Source: an uncultured Collinsella sp. (GTDB taxonomy: Bacteria > Actinomycetota > Coriobacteriia > Coriobacteriales > Coriobacteriaceae). Taken from it: a stretch of DNA of 22,402 nt. Shown piece by piece: positions 1 to 10,626 of this stretch. The position numbers were made by a program, and so were the translations under genes. The notes below the pieces were generated by a model, which saw only the letters and a program-made list of their open reading frames with translations, was not told the DNA's origin and did no database searches. The DNA lies in assembly GCA_900541795.1 (NCBI GenBank), contig UQLC01000029.1, positions 1-22,402 of the forward strand, given 5' to 3'. The stretch's first letter is position 1; every line of letters begins with the position of its first letter.

Positions 1-377
1 GTGGGCGGCGGTGCTGATTCGCAATATAGGTGGTGTCGAAAGGGCCTAGGACTCAGTCGAGCGCCGCCTAAATTCACAGACGTTATTTTTGGACACGCAC
101 GCGCAACTTCACAGGCGTCATGTACATTTCCCGCAACAACAATTAGCTCGTATTTATCCACCGCGCTTCCGTTAAGGGCCACGATGGAATCTTCTACACT
201 TTTGACAACCAATTTGGCATCAGCGGGTTTTGCAATTCGCAGCGCTTGAATTCGCTCTTTGCTTGCGGCGTACTCATCTGAAACCACAAGAATAGCGTTC
301 GCTTCAAGCGTTGGATACCAAGAGAACACGGTCTGCCCATGCACTAACCGGCTATCGACGCGACACAGTTTAATCAT
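1..377 (-). CDS. PTS system IIB component, mannose/fructose/sorbose family (partial, runs off the left edge)
   Basis: Reading leftward from ATG at 377-375, the minus strand is open for 125 codons to the window edge. The protein begins MIKLCRVDSRLVHGQTVFSW, the hallmark of sorbose-subfamily IIB proteins; His13 in the RLVHGQ motif is the phosphorylated residue in this family. IIB proteins are cytoplasmic, about 160 residues long, and pass phosphate from IIA to the sugar entering through the IIC/IID membrane pair. The visible part therefore lacks only about the last quarter. A ribosome binding site (AAAGGGG, 4 bases before ATG) supports the start. The codons are more AT-rich than in carB next door, which fits an accessory sugar operon. 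IIA, IIC and IID would be expected to the left. The sugar cannot be told from the sequence. Family is confident, substrate unknown. Confidence 0.88.
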   Translation of the reverse strand, partial: MIKLCRVDSRLVHGQTVFSWYPTLEANAILVVSDEYAASKERIQALRIAKPADAKLVVKSVEDSIVALNGSAVDKYELIVVAGNVHDACEVARACPKITSVNLGGARLSPRPFRHHLYCESAPPP

Positions 378-422
378 TTTGCCCCTTTCTCGACTTGAAT
401 ACAGACAATCATCCTTGACTGC

Positions 423-460
423 TAATGGCATATTACGTCATATGACGTAATATGCCATTA
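423..460. promoter_or_regulatory. Perfect 38-bp palindrome upstream of the PTS gene, candidate operator
   Basis: The stretch is a perfect inverted repeat with no spacer, centred on CATATG at 439-444; each arm reads TAATGGCATATTACGTCAT from outside in. It lies 46 bases upstream of the PTS start. No T tract follows on either strand, so it does not look like a terminator. Position and symmetry suggest a binding site for a dimeric or tetrameric regulator of the PTS operon (GntR-type regulators are one possibility). A weak -10-like TATTAC lies inside it. The regulator is not in the window. Confidence 0.6.
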
Positions 461-547
461 CATAATATCTTGAACGGTTGAATAACACCGCTAAATGGTA
501 TTTATCTCTAAAAACAGGAGGTGCAGTCCGTCTAGACACAGTGCGTC

Positions 548-630
548 GGGGCGAGAGGGGCCGAGTTTCCTCCTGAGCGACTCTGCTTGCAGCCGGAGCG
601 AAAGGGGGAAATCTCGGCCCCTCCCGCCCC
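548..630. repeat. Long imperfect inverted repeat downstream of carB
   Basis: The left arm at 548-573 and the right arm at 604-630 are complementary over 26-27 bases, with two mismatches and one extra base; the core is GAGGGGCCGAG against CTCGGCCCCTC. The loop is about 30 bases. It lies 17 bases beyond the carB stop and could stop or stabilise the carAB transcript, but no T run follows, so it is not a standard intrinsic terminator. The rest of 461-646 shows no gene. Confidence 0.6.
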
Positions 631-646
631 GGCCGGGCAGCTCGAC

Positions 647-3961
<3,315 letters not shown>

Positions 3962-3962
3962 A

Positions 3963-5402
3963 TTAGTTCTCCTCGGTCTCAGCGGTCTCGGACTCAGCAA
4001 AGTTCCAGCCGGCAAGGCGGTCCTTCGCGGTGTCGATGTCCAGGTAGTTCTCCTCGCCGTCCATGAGTCGCGTAAAGGCGGTAAAGAGATAGTGGGCATC
4101 GGTGGGGCCAGGCGAGGCCTCGGGGTGGTACTGGACCGAGAAGCACGGTGCGTCGAGCAGCTGGATGCCCTCGGCGGTGCCGTCGTTGAGGTTCACATGT
4201 GTCAGGCGAATGCGACCAAAGCGCTCGTTCATCACGACCGGCGCGATTCCGCGGCGCACCCAGACGCGCAGATCTCCATCGGCCGCATGCTCGGTCTCGC
4301 CGCCGGAAAGCTCGGGGACAAGCTTGCCCAAGCTGGGGAACAGCAGGCCAAAGCCATGGTTTTGCGCGGTGATCTCCACACGGCGGCTTACCAGGTTCAT
4401 AACCGGCTGGTTGCCACCGCGGTGACCGAACTTAAGCTTTTCCATCTGGGCGCCGCAGGCCAGGCTGATCATCTGGTGACCAAGACAAATACCAAAGACC
4501 GGCACCTTGCCGATCAGCTGCTGCACCTGCTCGTAGGTCTCCACCACGGCGTCGGGGTCGCCGGGGCCATTGGACAAAAAGACGCCGTCGGGATTCATGT
4601 CGAGCACCTCACTCGCGGGCGTATCCCACGGCACGACGGTAAGGTCGCAGCCGGCGCGGACCAGACCCTCCAGAATGCCGCGCTTCACACCGCAGTCGTA
4701 GGCGACCACTTTGTGACGGGCAGGAGCGGCAGCCGTAAGCGCAAAGTCATGCGTGGCAGGCAGGTCGGCGGCCACAAACTCGTGAGGTACGGGGCAACTT
4801 ACGGTCTTGACCAGGTTCTCGCCTACCAGCGTGGGCGCTGCGGCCAGACGCTCGGCAAGCTCGTCGACGTCGAAGATCTCGGTCGAAATAATGCCCATCT
4901 TGGAACCATTGTCGCGCAGGTGGCGCACCAGGGCGCGAGTGTCGACACCCTCGATAGCGACGATGCCGTGAGCGCGCAGGTACTCCGGCACGCTCACGGC
5001 CGAGCGCCAGTTAGAAGGCGTGGCGCACATGTCGCGAACGATCATGCCGCGCATGGCCGGAGCGCTCGCAGGGCACACGGCGTCGCCGGGGAAGGCCGAC
5101 TGGACGTCGGTCTCGTCGATACCGTAGTTGCCGATCTGCGGATAGGTCATGGTTACGATTTGGCCGGCATAACTCGGGTCGGTCATGACCTCAAAGTAGC
5201 CCTCGAGCGAGGTGTTGAAGCAAACTTCGCCGGTCGCGGTGCCCTCGGCGCCGCATGCACGTCCATAAAAAATGGTCCCATCCTCAAGATACAGGATGCA
5301 GGGACCGCAGGTGCCCTTGCTGGTTTTGGCCAGCATACGCTGGCAAAGCTCGCTGGGCGCGAAGGTGCGGGCGGCAGCGCCCGCGGTATGGTTGTTCGCC
5401 AT
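3963..5402 (-). CDS. carA: Carbamoyl phosphate synthase small (glutaminase) subunit
   Basis: CarA hydrolyses glutamine and channels ammonia to CarB. The 479-residue protein has the CPSase small-chain domain (about residues 35-200, with CFNTSLEGYFEVMTDPSYAG) and a class I glutamine amidotransferase domain. The catalytic nucleophile is Cys306 in FGICLGHQ, and His426 and Glu428 are in YHPEASPGP. It is about 100 residues longer than E. coli CarA. The extra length lies in an N-terminal extension, an insertion at about 352-397 between the conserved QNHGF and RLTHVNLNDGT motifs (about 46 residues where E. coli has about 10), and an acidic tail. The start at 5402 (MANNHTAG) follows an AGGAGA ribosome binding site; an ATG at 5423 in the same frame lies in the regulatory hairpin and is rejected. 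It is first in the carA-carB operon. Confidence 0.96.
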   Translation of the reverse strand: MANNHTAGAAARTFAPSELCQRMLAKTSKGTCGPCILYLEDGTIFYGRACGAEGTATGEVCFNTSLEGYFEVMTDPSYAGQIVTMTYPQIGNYGIDETDVQSAFPGDAVCPASAPAMRGMIVRDMCATPSNWRSAVSVPEYLRAHGIVAIEGVDTRALVRHLRDNGSKMGIISTEIFDVDELAERLAAAPTLVGENLVKTVSCPVPHEFVAADLPATHDFALTAAAPARHKVVAYDCGVKRGILEGLVRAGCDLTVVPWDTPASEVLDMNPDGVFLSNGPGDPDAVVETYEQVQQLIGKVPVFGICLGHQMISLACGAQMEKLKFGHRGGNQPVMNLVSRRVEITAQNHGFGLLFPSLGKLVPELSGGETEHAADGDLRVWVRRGIAPVVMNERFGRIRLTHVNLNDGTAEGIQLLDAPCFSVQYHPEASPGPTDAHYLFTAFTRLMDGEENYLDIDTAKDRLAGWNFAESETAETEEN

Positions 5403-5413
5403 AATTCTCCTTC

Positions 5414-5431
5414 CCGGTCTCACAGGACCGG
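5414..5431 (-). promoter_or_regulatory. PyrR-type RNA-binding hairpin before the carA ribosome binding site
   Basis: In the carA leader RNA, CCGGUC and GACCGG form a 6-bp stem around CUGUGA. The whole matches the PyrR binding-loop pattern RUCCNGNGAGRY as GUCCUGUGAGAC. It ends 3 bases before the AGGAGA ribosome binding site. In mycobacteria PyrR bound to such a hairpin blocks translation, and in Bacillus related loops act in transcription attenuation. Here no terminator lies between hairpin and start, so UMP-responsive translational repression is the likely mode. This is inferred from motif and position. Confidence 0.72.
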
Positions 5432-5455
5432 CTTAAAGGTGTGTAGTTAGGCCTC

Positions 5456-5471
5456 GCGGTATTGTAACCGC
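5456..5471 (-). promoter_or_regulatory. Candidate carA -10 element inside a small palindrome
   Basis: On the minus strand TACAAT (5466-5461) is a good -10 hexamer, and it is framed by GCGGT and ACCGC, a 5-bp inverted repeat that could be an operator. No convincing -35 hexamer lies 16-18 bases upstream. Transcription from here would give a leader of about 50 bases that includes the PyrR-type hairpin. Tentative. Confidence 0.35.
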
Positions 5472-5562
5472 AAGCATGCCTCATGGCGTTAATTTCATCG
5501 AAATGTTTACGAAATGATAATTATGACTTTCTATGCATAATGTTTTTTAATCCCCGTCCCAG

Positions 5563-5602
5563 AAAAATCATCCCGCGGGGCTTGTGGCTCACGCGGGATG
5601 AT
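5563..5602 (-). terminator. Intrinsic terminator after the membrane protein gene
   Basis: ATCATCCCGCG (5567-5577) and CGCGGGATGAT (5592-5602) form an 11-bp perfect stem with a 14-base loop, followed on the minus strand by TTTTT (5567-5563). It starts 6 bases beyond the stop codon at 5609 and closes the ABC-exporter/membrane-protein unit. Confidence 0.88.
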
Positions 5603-5608
5603 GGCGTC

Positions 5609-6574
5609 TTATTTTTTCTTGTCCTGCTCCAGCAGTTCGGACGGTGTGCGATCGGGCTTGCCGCCACGGAAAATCTCGCGGCCATGCAGACGATGCTCCA
5701 GATCGCGCTCGGCTTTTTCCTCGTCAATCTTGGTCTGGCTCACCACCGGGTCCTCAATCAACGACGACACCGAGTTCACCTGCTTCTGAATGCGCTCGGC
5801 GATGGTGTCATCCATACTCACGATGCGCATCTTCCAGTCGATACTCGTGGCGTTGGATGAGCTCTTGGTCCACACGAACGTCAAAATGGCGCTCTGGTGG
5901 CCGCGCGCGGGGAACATGCCAAAGAAGGAATCGTGCTGAATGTTGCTATCCTCGTCGATATAGGCGTGAACGTTATACACCACGCGGTCGATCTTATCGT
6001 TGAGCAACGCGTTGGTCGCAAGCGCCGCGGCCTGAATCTGCCCGTTGGACAGCAGCTCGAGCTCGTTGGCAGACGATGTGTCCAACACCGTCACCTCGAC
6101 CGTGCCCGTGCGTTCATCGGCTTCATCGACGGTGAAGTCGAGCGGGAACTGCGTAAAGCCGTTGCCCCATTCAAGTCCACCCTTGAGCGCGGTCGAAACG
6201 GTATCGACCGAAACGCTCTCGGACAGGTTGGCGGTGTTCAGACGACGCATCACGCCGTAGCCAATCTGCATGCCCACGATCAGCACCAAAATACCGATGA
6301 CCACGGCCATCGCGGTCTTCGTAATGGTATGGCTCACCTGCGAGCCCGAAGGATCGTCCTCGGACAGCGGGTCGATATGTTTTGCCTGGCTCGCGCGGTC
6401 CTCGCTGCGCAGCTGCGCTAGCGCCGCTTTGTCACCGCGCTTGGCCGCAGCCTCCTTCTCACGCATGCGCTCGGTACGCTTTTTGGCGAGCGTGGGATCC
6501 AAGACGCCGGATGCATCGATTTCGGAGAATAACTCCGTCACTTCTTCCGGAGTCAAAGGGTTCTTGTCAGCCAT
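5609..6574 (-). CDS. Uncharacterised single-pass membrane protein
   Basis: The family of this 321-residue protein is not recognised. Residues 1-75 are charged and probably cytoplasmic, with an Arg/Lys/Glu/Ala-rich stretch at about 30-65 that could be helical. One membrane helix spans about 86-108 (AMAVVIGILVLIVGMQIGYG). Residues 110-290 form a soluble domain, probably outside the membrane, rich in beta-type sequence (TVEVTVLDTSSANELELLSN). The tail is highly charged and ends in lysines. There is no signal peptide cleavage site and no catalytic motif that I can see. The start at 6574 has an AGGAAG ribosome binding site. It begins 19 bases after the ABC exporter stop on the same strand and is followed by a terminator, so the two are probably co-transcribed. 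It may assist the exporter or be an independent envelope protein. Confidence 0.8.
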   Translation of the reverse strand: MADKNPLTPEEVTELFSEIDASGVLDPTLAKKRTERMREKEAAAKRGDKAALAQLRSEDRASQAKHIDPLSEDDPSGSQVSHTITKTAMAVVIGILVLIVGMQIGYGVMRRLNTANLSESVSVDTVSTALKGGLEWGNGFTQFPLDFTVDEADERTGTVEVTVLDTSSANELELLSNGQIQAAALATNALLNDKIDRVVYNVHAYIDEDSNIQHDSFFGMFPARGHQSAILTFVWTKSSSNATSIDWKMRIVSMDDTIAERIQKQVNSVSSLIEDPVVSQTKIDEEKAERDLEHRLHGREIFRGGKPDRTPSELLEQDKKK

Positions 6575-6593
6575 AAACTTCCTGTCATATCAA

Positions 6594-8366
6594 TCAGTCG
6601 AGCTCGTGCGCACGCGCACCTTCGAACTGCATTCGATAGTAACGGGCATAGGTGCCGCCACGGGCGAGAAGCTCCTCGTGCGTGCCACGCTCCACAACGC
6701 GACCATGCTCAACGGTCGCAATCTCATCGGCATGCTTAATGGTCGAAATACGGTGGGCGATAATAATCGTGGTGCGGCCGCGTGCCAGCTCTTCGAGTGA
6801 CTCCTGCACCGCCTCCTCGCTCTCGTTATCCAAAGCACTCGTCGCCTCGTCCAAAATCAGGATCTTGGGGTTCTTGAGAAACACGCGCGCGATGGCAACG
6901 CGCTGCTTCTGTCCGCCCGAAAGACGGCTGCCGCGCTCGCCCACCACGGTGTCGTAGCCCTGCGGAAGCGATTCGATAAAGGTATCGATATTGGCGCGGC
7001 GGGCCGCCTCGGCGATCTCTTCTGCCGTAGCACCCGGCTTGCCGTAGGCGATGTTCTCGCCAATCGTACCGTCAAACAGGTAGACATCCTGCTGCACCAG
7101 GCCGATGGCGCGGCGCAGGCTCTGCTGCGTCACATCGCGCACGTCCTGACCGTCGATGCTAATGGATCCGGTAGCCACGTCATAAAAGCGCGGCAGCAGC
7201 GAACAGGTCGTGGACTTGCCGCCGCCCGAAGGGCCAACCAAAGCGATGGTCTGCCCGGGCTTGATGGACAGGTCCATATGGTCGATAACGGGTCGCTCGT
7301 CGGCATAGCCCTCGACCAGCTCAACGTCCTCGTAGTTAAAGCACACGTCGTGATACTCCACGGCGCCGGCAGTCACCTGCAGATCAGTGGCGCCCGGCTT
7401 GTCCTGGATATCCGGCGCCGTCGAGAGCACCTCGTCCATACGCTTAAAGCCGGCGATAGCCTTCTGATACGTTTCGGCCGAATTGACGAGCGTCTCAAGC
7501 GGCGTGCAGAACAGCGAAATATAGAGTGCAAAGGTCGCCATATCGACCGCCTGCAGCTGTCCCTGGGCGACCAGCCAGCCGCCCAGCAGCACCACGATCA
7601 CATAGAGCACGCCCGAGAGCAGGCCATACGTCGCGGTATAGACGCCCATGGCGTGATACATGTTCTCCTTGGACGAAAGATAGCGATTGTTGGAGGCGCG
7701 GAACTTGAAGCGTTCGGTCTCCTCGTTGGCAAAGCTCTTGACCACGCGCATGCCCGCCAGCGAATCCTGCAGCTGCGCATTGATGCCGCTGATCTTTTTG
7801 CGGTTGTCGCTAAAGACCTCGCGCATACGCATGTTTTGCCAAAACATGATGACCGCAAACGCCGCCGTCACCACGGCCATGGCGAGCGCCAGCACCGGGG
7901 CGATGGTAAAGAGGATCACAAACGAGCCGATAATCTCGATGCCGCAGATGATGATCCACTCGGGCACGTGGTGCGCCGCCTCGCAGATATCGAACAGGTC
8001 GTTGACTACGCGGCTCATCATGTCGCCCGAGCTGTTGCGGTCGAAGTACGCAAAGCTAAAGCGCTCATACTGGTCGAACAGGTCCTCGCGCATTTTGGAC
8101 TCCATGCGCGCACCCATCACGTGACCCCAATAGCTCACAAAGTAGCGGCAGGCGCAGCGGACGGCATACATCAGCACCAAGCCCACCGCGATCATGCCGA
8201 GCGCCTGCATAATGGCAGCCTGACCCTGAGCAAATAGCCCACCGGTCAAATTGCGCAGGATAATGGGGAACGCCAGGTCAATGGCGGCAAGCACCAGAGC
8301 ACAAACAGTATCAGCAACAAAAAGCCCCATCTGGGGCTTGTAATAAGACAAAAACCTCTTCAGCAT
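6594..8366 (-). CDS. ABC exporter, fused membrane and ATP-binding domains
   Basis: From the start at 8366 this is a 590-residue half-transporter that would work as a dimer in the cytoplasmic membrane. The membrane domain (about 15-305) has six helices. The ATPase domain (about 330-580) has every motif intact: Walker A GPSGGGKS (378-385), Q-loop in VQQDVYLFDG, signature LSGGQ (482-486), Walker B ILILDE (502-507), D-loop SALD and switch His538. It resembles MdlB/MsbA/BmrA-type lipid or multidrug exporters; the substrate cannot be assigned. There are two plausible starts: ATG 8366 with AAGGTGA gives the standard N-terminus MLKRFLSYYKP, whereas ATG 8465 with a stronger AGGAGGG would add 33 polar, basic residues. 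I prefer 8366 because it matches the usual family start. It probably forms a unit with the membrane protein gene at 5609-6574. Confidence 0.92.
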   Translation of the reverse strand: MLKRFLSYYKPQMGLFVADTVCALVLAAIDLAFPIILRNLTGGLFAQGQAAIMQALGMIAVGLVLMYAVRCACRYFVSYWGHVMGARMESKMREDLFDQYERFSFAYFDRNSSGDMMSRVVNDLFDICEAAHHVPEWIIICGIEIIGSFVILFTIAPVLALAMAVVTAAFAVIMFWQNMRMREVFSDNRKKISGINAQLQDSLAGMRVVKSFANEETERFKFRASNNRYLSSKENMYHAMGVYTATYGLLSGVLYVIVVLLGGWLVAQGQLQAVDMATFALYISLFCTPLETLVNSAETYQKAIAGFKRMDEVLSTAPDIQDKPGATDLQVTAGAVEYHDVCFNYEDVELVEGYADERPVIDHMDLSIKPGQTIALVGPSGGGKSTTCSLLPRFYDVATGSISIDGQDVRDVTQQSLRRAIGLVQQDVYLFDGTIGENIAYGKPGATAEEIAEAARRANIDTFIESLPQGYDTVVGERGSRLSGGQKQRVAIARVFLKNPKILILDEATSALDNESEEAVQESLEELARGRTTIIIAHRISTIKHADEIATVEHGRVVERGTHEELLARGGTYARYYRMQFEGARAHELD

Positions 8367-8375
8367 AATCACCTT

Positions 8376-8397
8376 ACGCGGTTTTACCAAACCGCGT
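8376..8397 (-). promoter_or_regulatory. Hairpin abutting the ribosome binding site of the ABC exporter
   Basis: In the transcript ACGCGGUUU and AAACCGCGU form a perfect 9-bp stem with the tetraloop GGUA. Its last base lies next to the AAGGTGA ribosome binding site of the start at 8366. A stem this stable so close to the site could modulate initiation. No protein or ligand is implied by the sequence. Confidence 0.5.
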
Positions 8398-8413
8398 TTC
8401 GTCTCGACGCTGC

Positions 8414-8511
8414 AAGTGCTCCATTTGGACAATCTGGCCTTCAATCGTCGGTCGCGTATATCCATACGCTTCCCTCCTCTTTTAGGCCACCTTGTCTCAA
8501 ATGGAGCACTT
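8414..8511. repeat. 14-bp perfect inverted repeat flanking an alternative ABC exporter start
   Basis: AAGTGCTCCATTTG (8414-8427) and CAAATGGAGCACTT (8498-8511) are exact inverse copies separated by 70 bases. Between them lie the strong AGGAGGG ribosome binding site and the ATG at 8465. They may be two operator copies for a regulator of the exporter, or they may pair in RNA and enclose the upstream start. Confidence 0.55.
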
Positions 8512-8531
8512 TCGCTGACTTACACAAACCT

Positions 8532-8547
8532 GCGGGATCATCCCCGC
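8532..8547 (-). terminator. Weak terminator-like stem after the Nudix gene
   Basis: GCGGG and CCCGC form a 5-bp stem with a 6-base loop just beyond the stop codon at 8551. Only a poor T run (GGTTTGTG) follows, so termination here would be partial. Confidence 0.3.
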
Positions 8548-8550
8548 TCG

Positions 8551-9246
8551 TTAAAGCTCGGCCCCGCCTAGTCGGTGCGCGATGCTGTCGCAGGCAAGCG
8601 CGCCTACGACGGTCTTGGCGTCTTCGATCTTGCCGTCGAGCACGGCGTCGATCAGCTCGTGCAGCGGCACCAGGTCCACGTTGACAAACTCGTCATCATC
8701 GGGGTTGGGCGCATCAAACTCGAGCTTGGTAGCCAAGTAGATGTGGATGATCTCATCGCAAAAACCGCAGGACGTGACAATCGACGTCAAAAAGCGAATA
8801 CGACCAGCCCTAAAGCCGGTCTCCTCATGCAGTTCGCGCTTGGCGCAATCGAGCGGGTCCTCGCCTGGATCGAGCTTGCCGGCGGGAATCTCGACCGTCA
8901 CGCGGTCGATGGCGGTGCGGTACTGACGCACCAGTACGATCTTGCCGCTCTCGGTCAGTGCCACAACGGCCGCCGCACCCGGATGGCGAACGATATCGCG
9001 GGCGCTGCGGTGACCGTTGGGCAGCTCAACCTCAAGACGGTGGACGTCGAGAATCTTGCCCTTCCAGGCGCACTCCTCCGAAAGAATCTTCTCGTGCAGC
9101 TCGGCATCGTGCGGGTCGTCGTCGCCCAGCACCAGTGCCGGCTCGTCAGCGACCTCGCCACCAGGCTCGCCCTCGGCGTGCCCATACATGCGGCTGTCCT
9201 CTTCGACGATCTGCGCGTCCAAGAGTTCTTCGTTCTTCTCGTCCAT
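8551..9246 (-). CDS. Nudix hydrolase, ADP-ribose pyrophosphatase-like
   Basis: The 231-residue protein carries a complete Nudix box at 123-145 (GKLDPGED...CAKRELHEETGF: G-x5-E-x7-REL-x-EE-x-G-F), the Mg-binding catalytic loop that splits nucleoside diphosphates linked to another group. The upstream VEIPAGKLDPGE and the lead-in KGKILDVHRLEVELPNG are typical of ADP-ribose/ADP-sugar pyrophosphatases of the NudF type. The first 55 residues are an acidic, low-complexity extension not needed for the fold. The start at 9246 is preferred over ATG 9255 because the GAGAGGA ribosome binding site directly touches 9255 but lies a workable distance from 9246. It follows purD by 21 bases on the same strand, so it is probably translated from the purD transcript. 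The substrate is inferred, not proven. Confidence 0.88.
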   Translation of the reverse strand: MDEKNEELLDAQIVEEDSRMYGHAEGEPGGEVADEPALVLGDDDPHDAELHEKILSEECAWKGKILDVHRLEVELPNGHRSARDIVRHPGAAAVVALTESGKIVLVRQYRTAIDRVTVEIPAGKLDPGEDPLDCAKRELHEETGFRAGRIRFLTSIVTSCGFCDEIIHIYLATKLEFDAPNPDDDEFVNVDLVPLHELIDAVLDGKIEDAKTVVGALACDSIAHRLGGAEL

Positions 9247-9267
9247 CCGTCTCATTCCTCTCGGATT

Positions 9268-10572
9268 TTAGGCATCCCAGGCGTCGCGGCCGCGCAGCGC
9301 GCGCAGGCCGATGTCGTGACGCAGGGTCTTGCCCTCAAAATCAATCTTCTCGCAGGCCTCGTAGGCAAGGTTGCGAGCGTTCTCGAACGTGTCGCCCAGA
9401 GCGGTCACGGCAAGCACACGGCCACCATTGGTCACGAGCTGGCCGTCCACCACGGCGGTGCCCGCGTGGTACACGGTCACGTTCTCCATGGCCTCGGCAT
9501 CGGCGATACCGGTGATGACCTTGCCCTTCTCGTAGCTGCCGGGATAGCCCGCGCTCGTCAGGACAACGGCCACGGCCCACTCGTCACGCCAGTCGAGCTC
9601 AATCTGATCGAGCTCGCAGTTGGCACAAGCCAGCATGACCTCGACCAAGTCGTTCTTAAGGCGCGGCAGCACGACCTGCGTCTCGGGGTCGCCAAAGCGG
9701 GCATTGAACTCCAGCACCTTGGGGCCGGCAGGCGTGAGCATAAAGCCGCCGTACAGGCAGCCGCGGTAGTCGATACCCTCGACAGCGAGCTCGGCCACGG
9801 TCTGCTCCATGACCTTCACCATCGTGGCGTGCTCCTCGTCAGTCACGATGGGCACCGGGCTGTAGACGCCCATGCCACCGGTGTTGGGGCCCTTGTCGCC
9901 CTCGAGCGCGCGCTTGTGGTCCTGCGAGGTGGCCATGGGGCGAACGGTCTTGCCGTCGGTAAAGGCCAGCAGCGAGCACTCGGGGCCAACGAGCATCTCC
10001 TCGATAACCACGGTGTTGCCGGCATCGCCAAAGGTGCCGCCAAAACACTCACGCACGGCCTCCTCGGCCTGCTCAAGTTCGGTCGCCACGATAACGCCCT
10101 TGCCCGCGGCAAGGCCGTCGGCCTTGACGACCAGCGGGGCGCCCTGCTCGCGCACGTAGGCAAGAGCCGAAGCCTCGTCGGTAAACGAGCCGTAGGCCGC
10201 CGTCGGGATACCGGCGCGCTCCATGAGCTGCTTGGAGAACAGCTTGGAGCCCTCCATCTGGGCGCCCTCGGCACCCGGGCCAAAGCAGGGAATACCCGCC
10301 GCGCGCACGGCGTCGGCCACGCCCGCCACGAGCGGAGCCTCGGGGCCAATTACCACAAGTCCGCATCCGTGGCTCTGCGCAAACGCCGCCACGGCCGCAG
10401 GATCGCAGTCGTCGAGAACAACGTTCTCGCCGCAGCTCGCGGTGCCGCCGTTGCCCGGCGCAATGTAGAGCTTGCCGGCGCGCGGTGATGCTGCGAGCTT
10501 GGCTGCCAAAGCATGCTCACGGCCGCCGCTGCCCAACAACAGGATGTCGATGGTTTGAGTGTCCGCCTTCAA
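9268..10572 (-). CDS. purD: Phosphoribosylamine--glycine ligase (GAR synthetase), TTG start
   Basis: This 434-residue cytoplasmic enzyme joins phosphoribosylamine to glycine using ATP, the second step of purine synthesis. The N-terminal ILLLGSGGREHALAAKL, the ATP-grasp core (VKADGLAAGKGVIVA) and the C-terminal segment containing GCLYGGFMLT and LEFNARFGDPETQ are all characteristic. No ATG gives the expected N-terminus. The start is TTG at 10572-10570, 5 bases after a strong AGAGGAGG ribosome binding site, giving MKADTQTIDILLLGSGGREH. The longer reading from 10740 adds 56 residues without family similarity and overlaps the end of purA. Length equals the family norm. It lies downstream of purA and upstream of the Nudix gene. 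Confidence 0.95.
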   Translation of the reverse strand: MKADTQTIDILLLGSGGREHALAAKLAASPRAGKLYIAPGNGGTASCGENVVLDDCDPAAVAAFAQSHGCGLVVIGPEAPLVAGVADAVRAAGIPCFGPGAEGAQMEGSKLFSKQLMERAGIPTAAYGSFTDEASALAYVREQGAPLVVKADGLAAGKGVIVATELEQAEEAVRECFGGTFGDAGNTVVIEEMLVGPECSLLAFTDGKTVRPMATSQDHKRALEGDKGPNTGGMGVYSPVPIVTDEEHATMVKVMEQTVAELAVEGIDYRGCLYGGFMLTPAGPKVLEFNARFGDPETQVVLPRLKNDLVEVMLACANCELDQIELDWRDEWAVAVVLTSAGYPGSYEKGKVITGIADAEAMENVTVYHAGTAVVDGQLVTNGGRVLAVTALGDTFENARNLAYEACEKIDFEGKTLRHDIGLRALRGRDAWDA

Positions 10573-10626
10573 GGGTGCCTCCTCTATGGATGAACGGCCC
10601 GCTCCGCGCGAGCCCTTTGCAAGCAA

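Noticed and set aside
1..249. Plus-strand frame at the left edge
   Set aside because: It is antisense to the PTS IIB gene, whose RLVHGQ motif is clear on the minus strand.
8232..8465. Extended N-terminus of the ABC exporter as the main annotation
   Set aside because: The 33 added residues do not match the usual start of the family; reported as an alternative because its ribosome binding site is strong.
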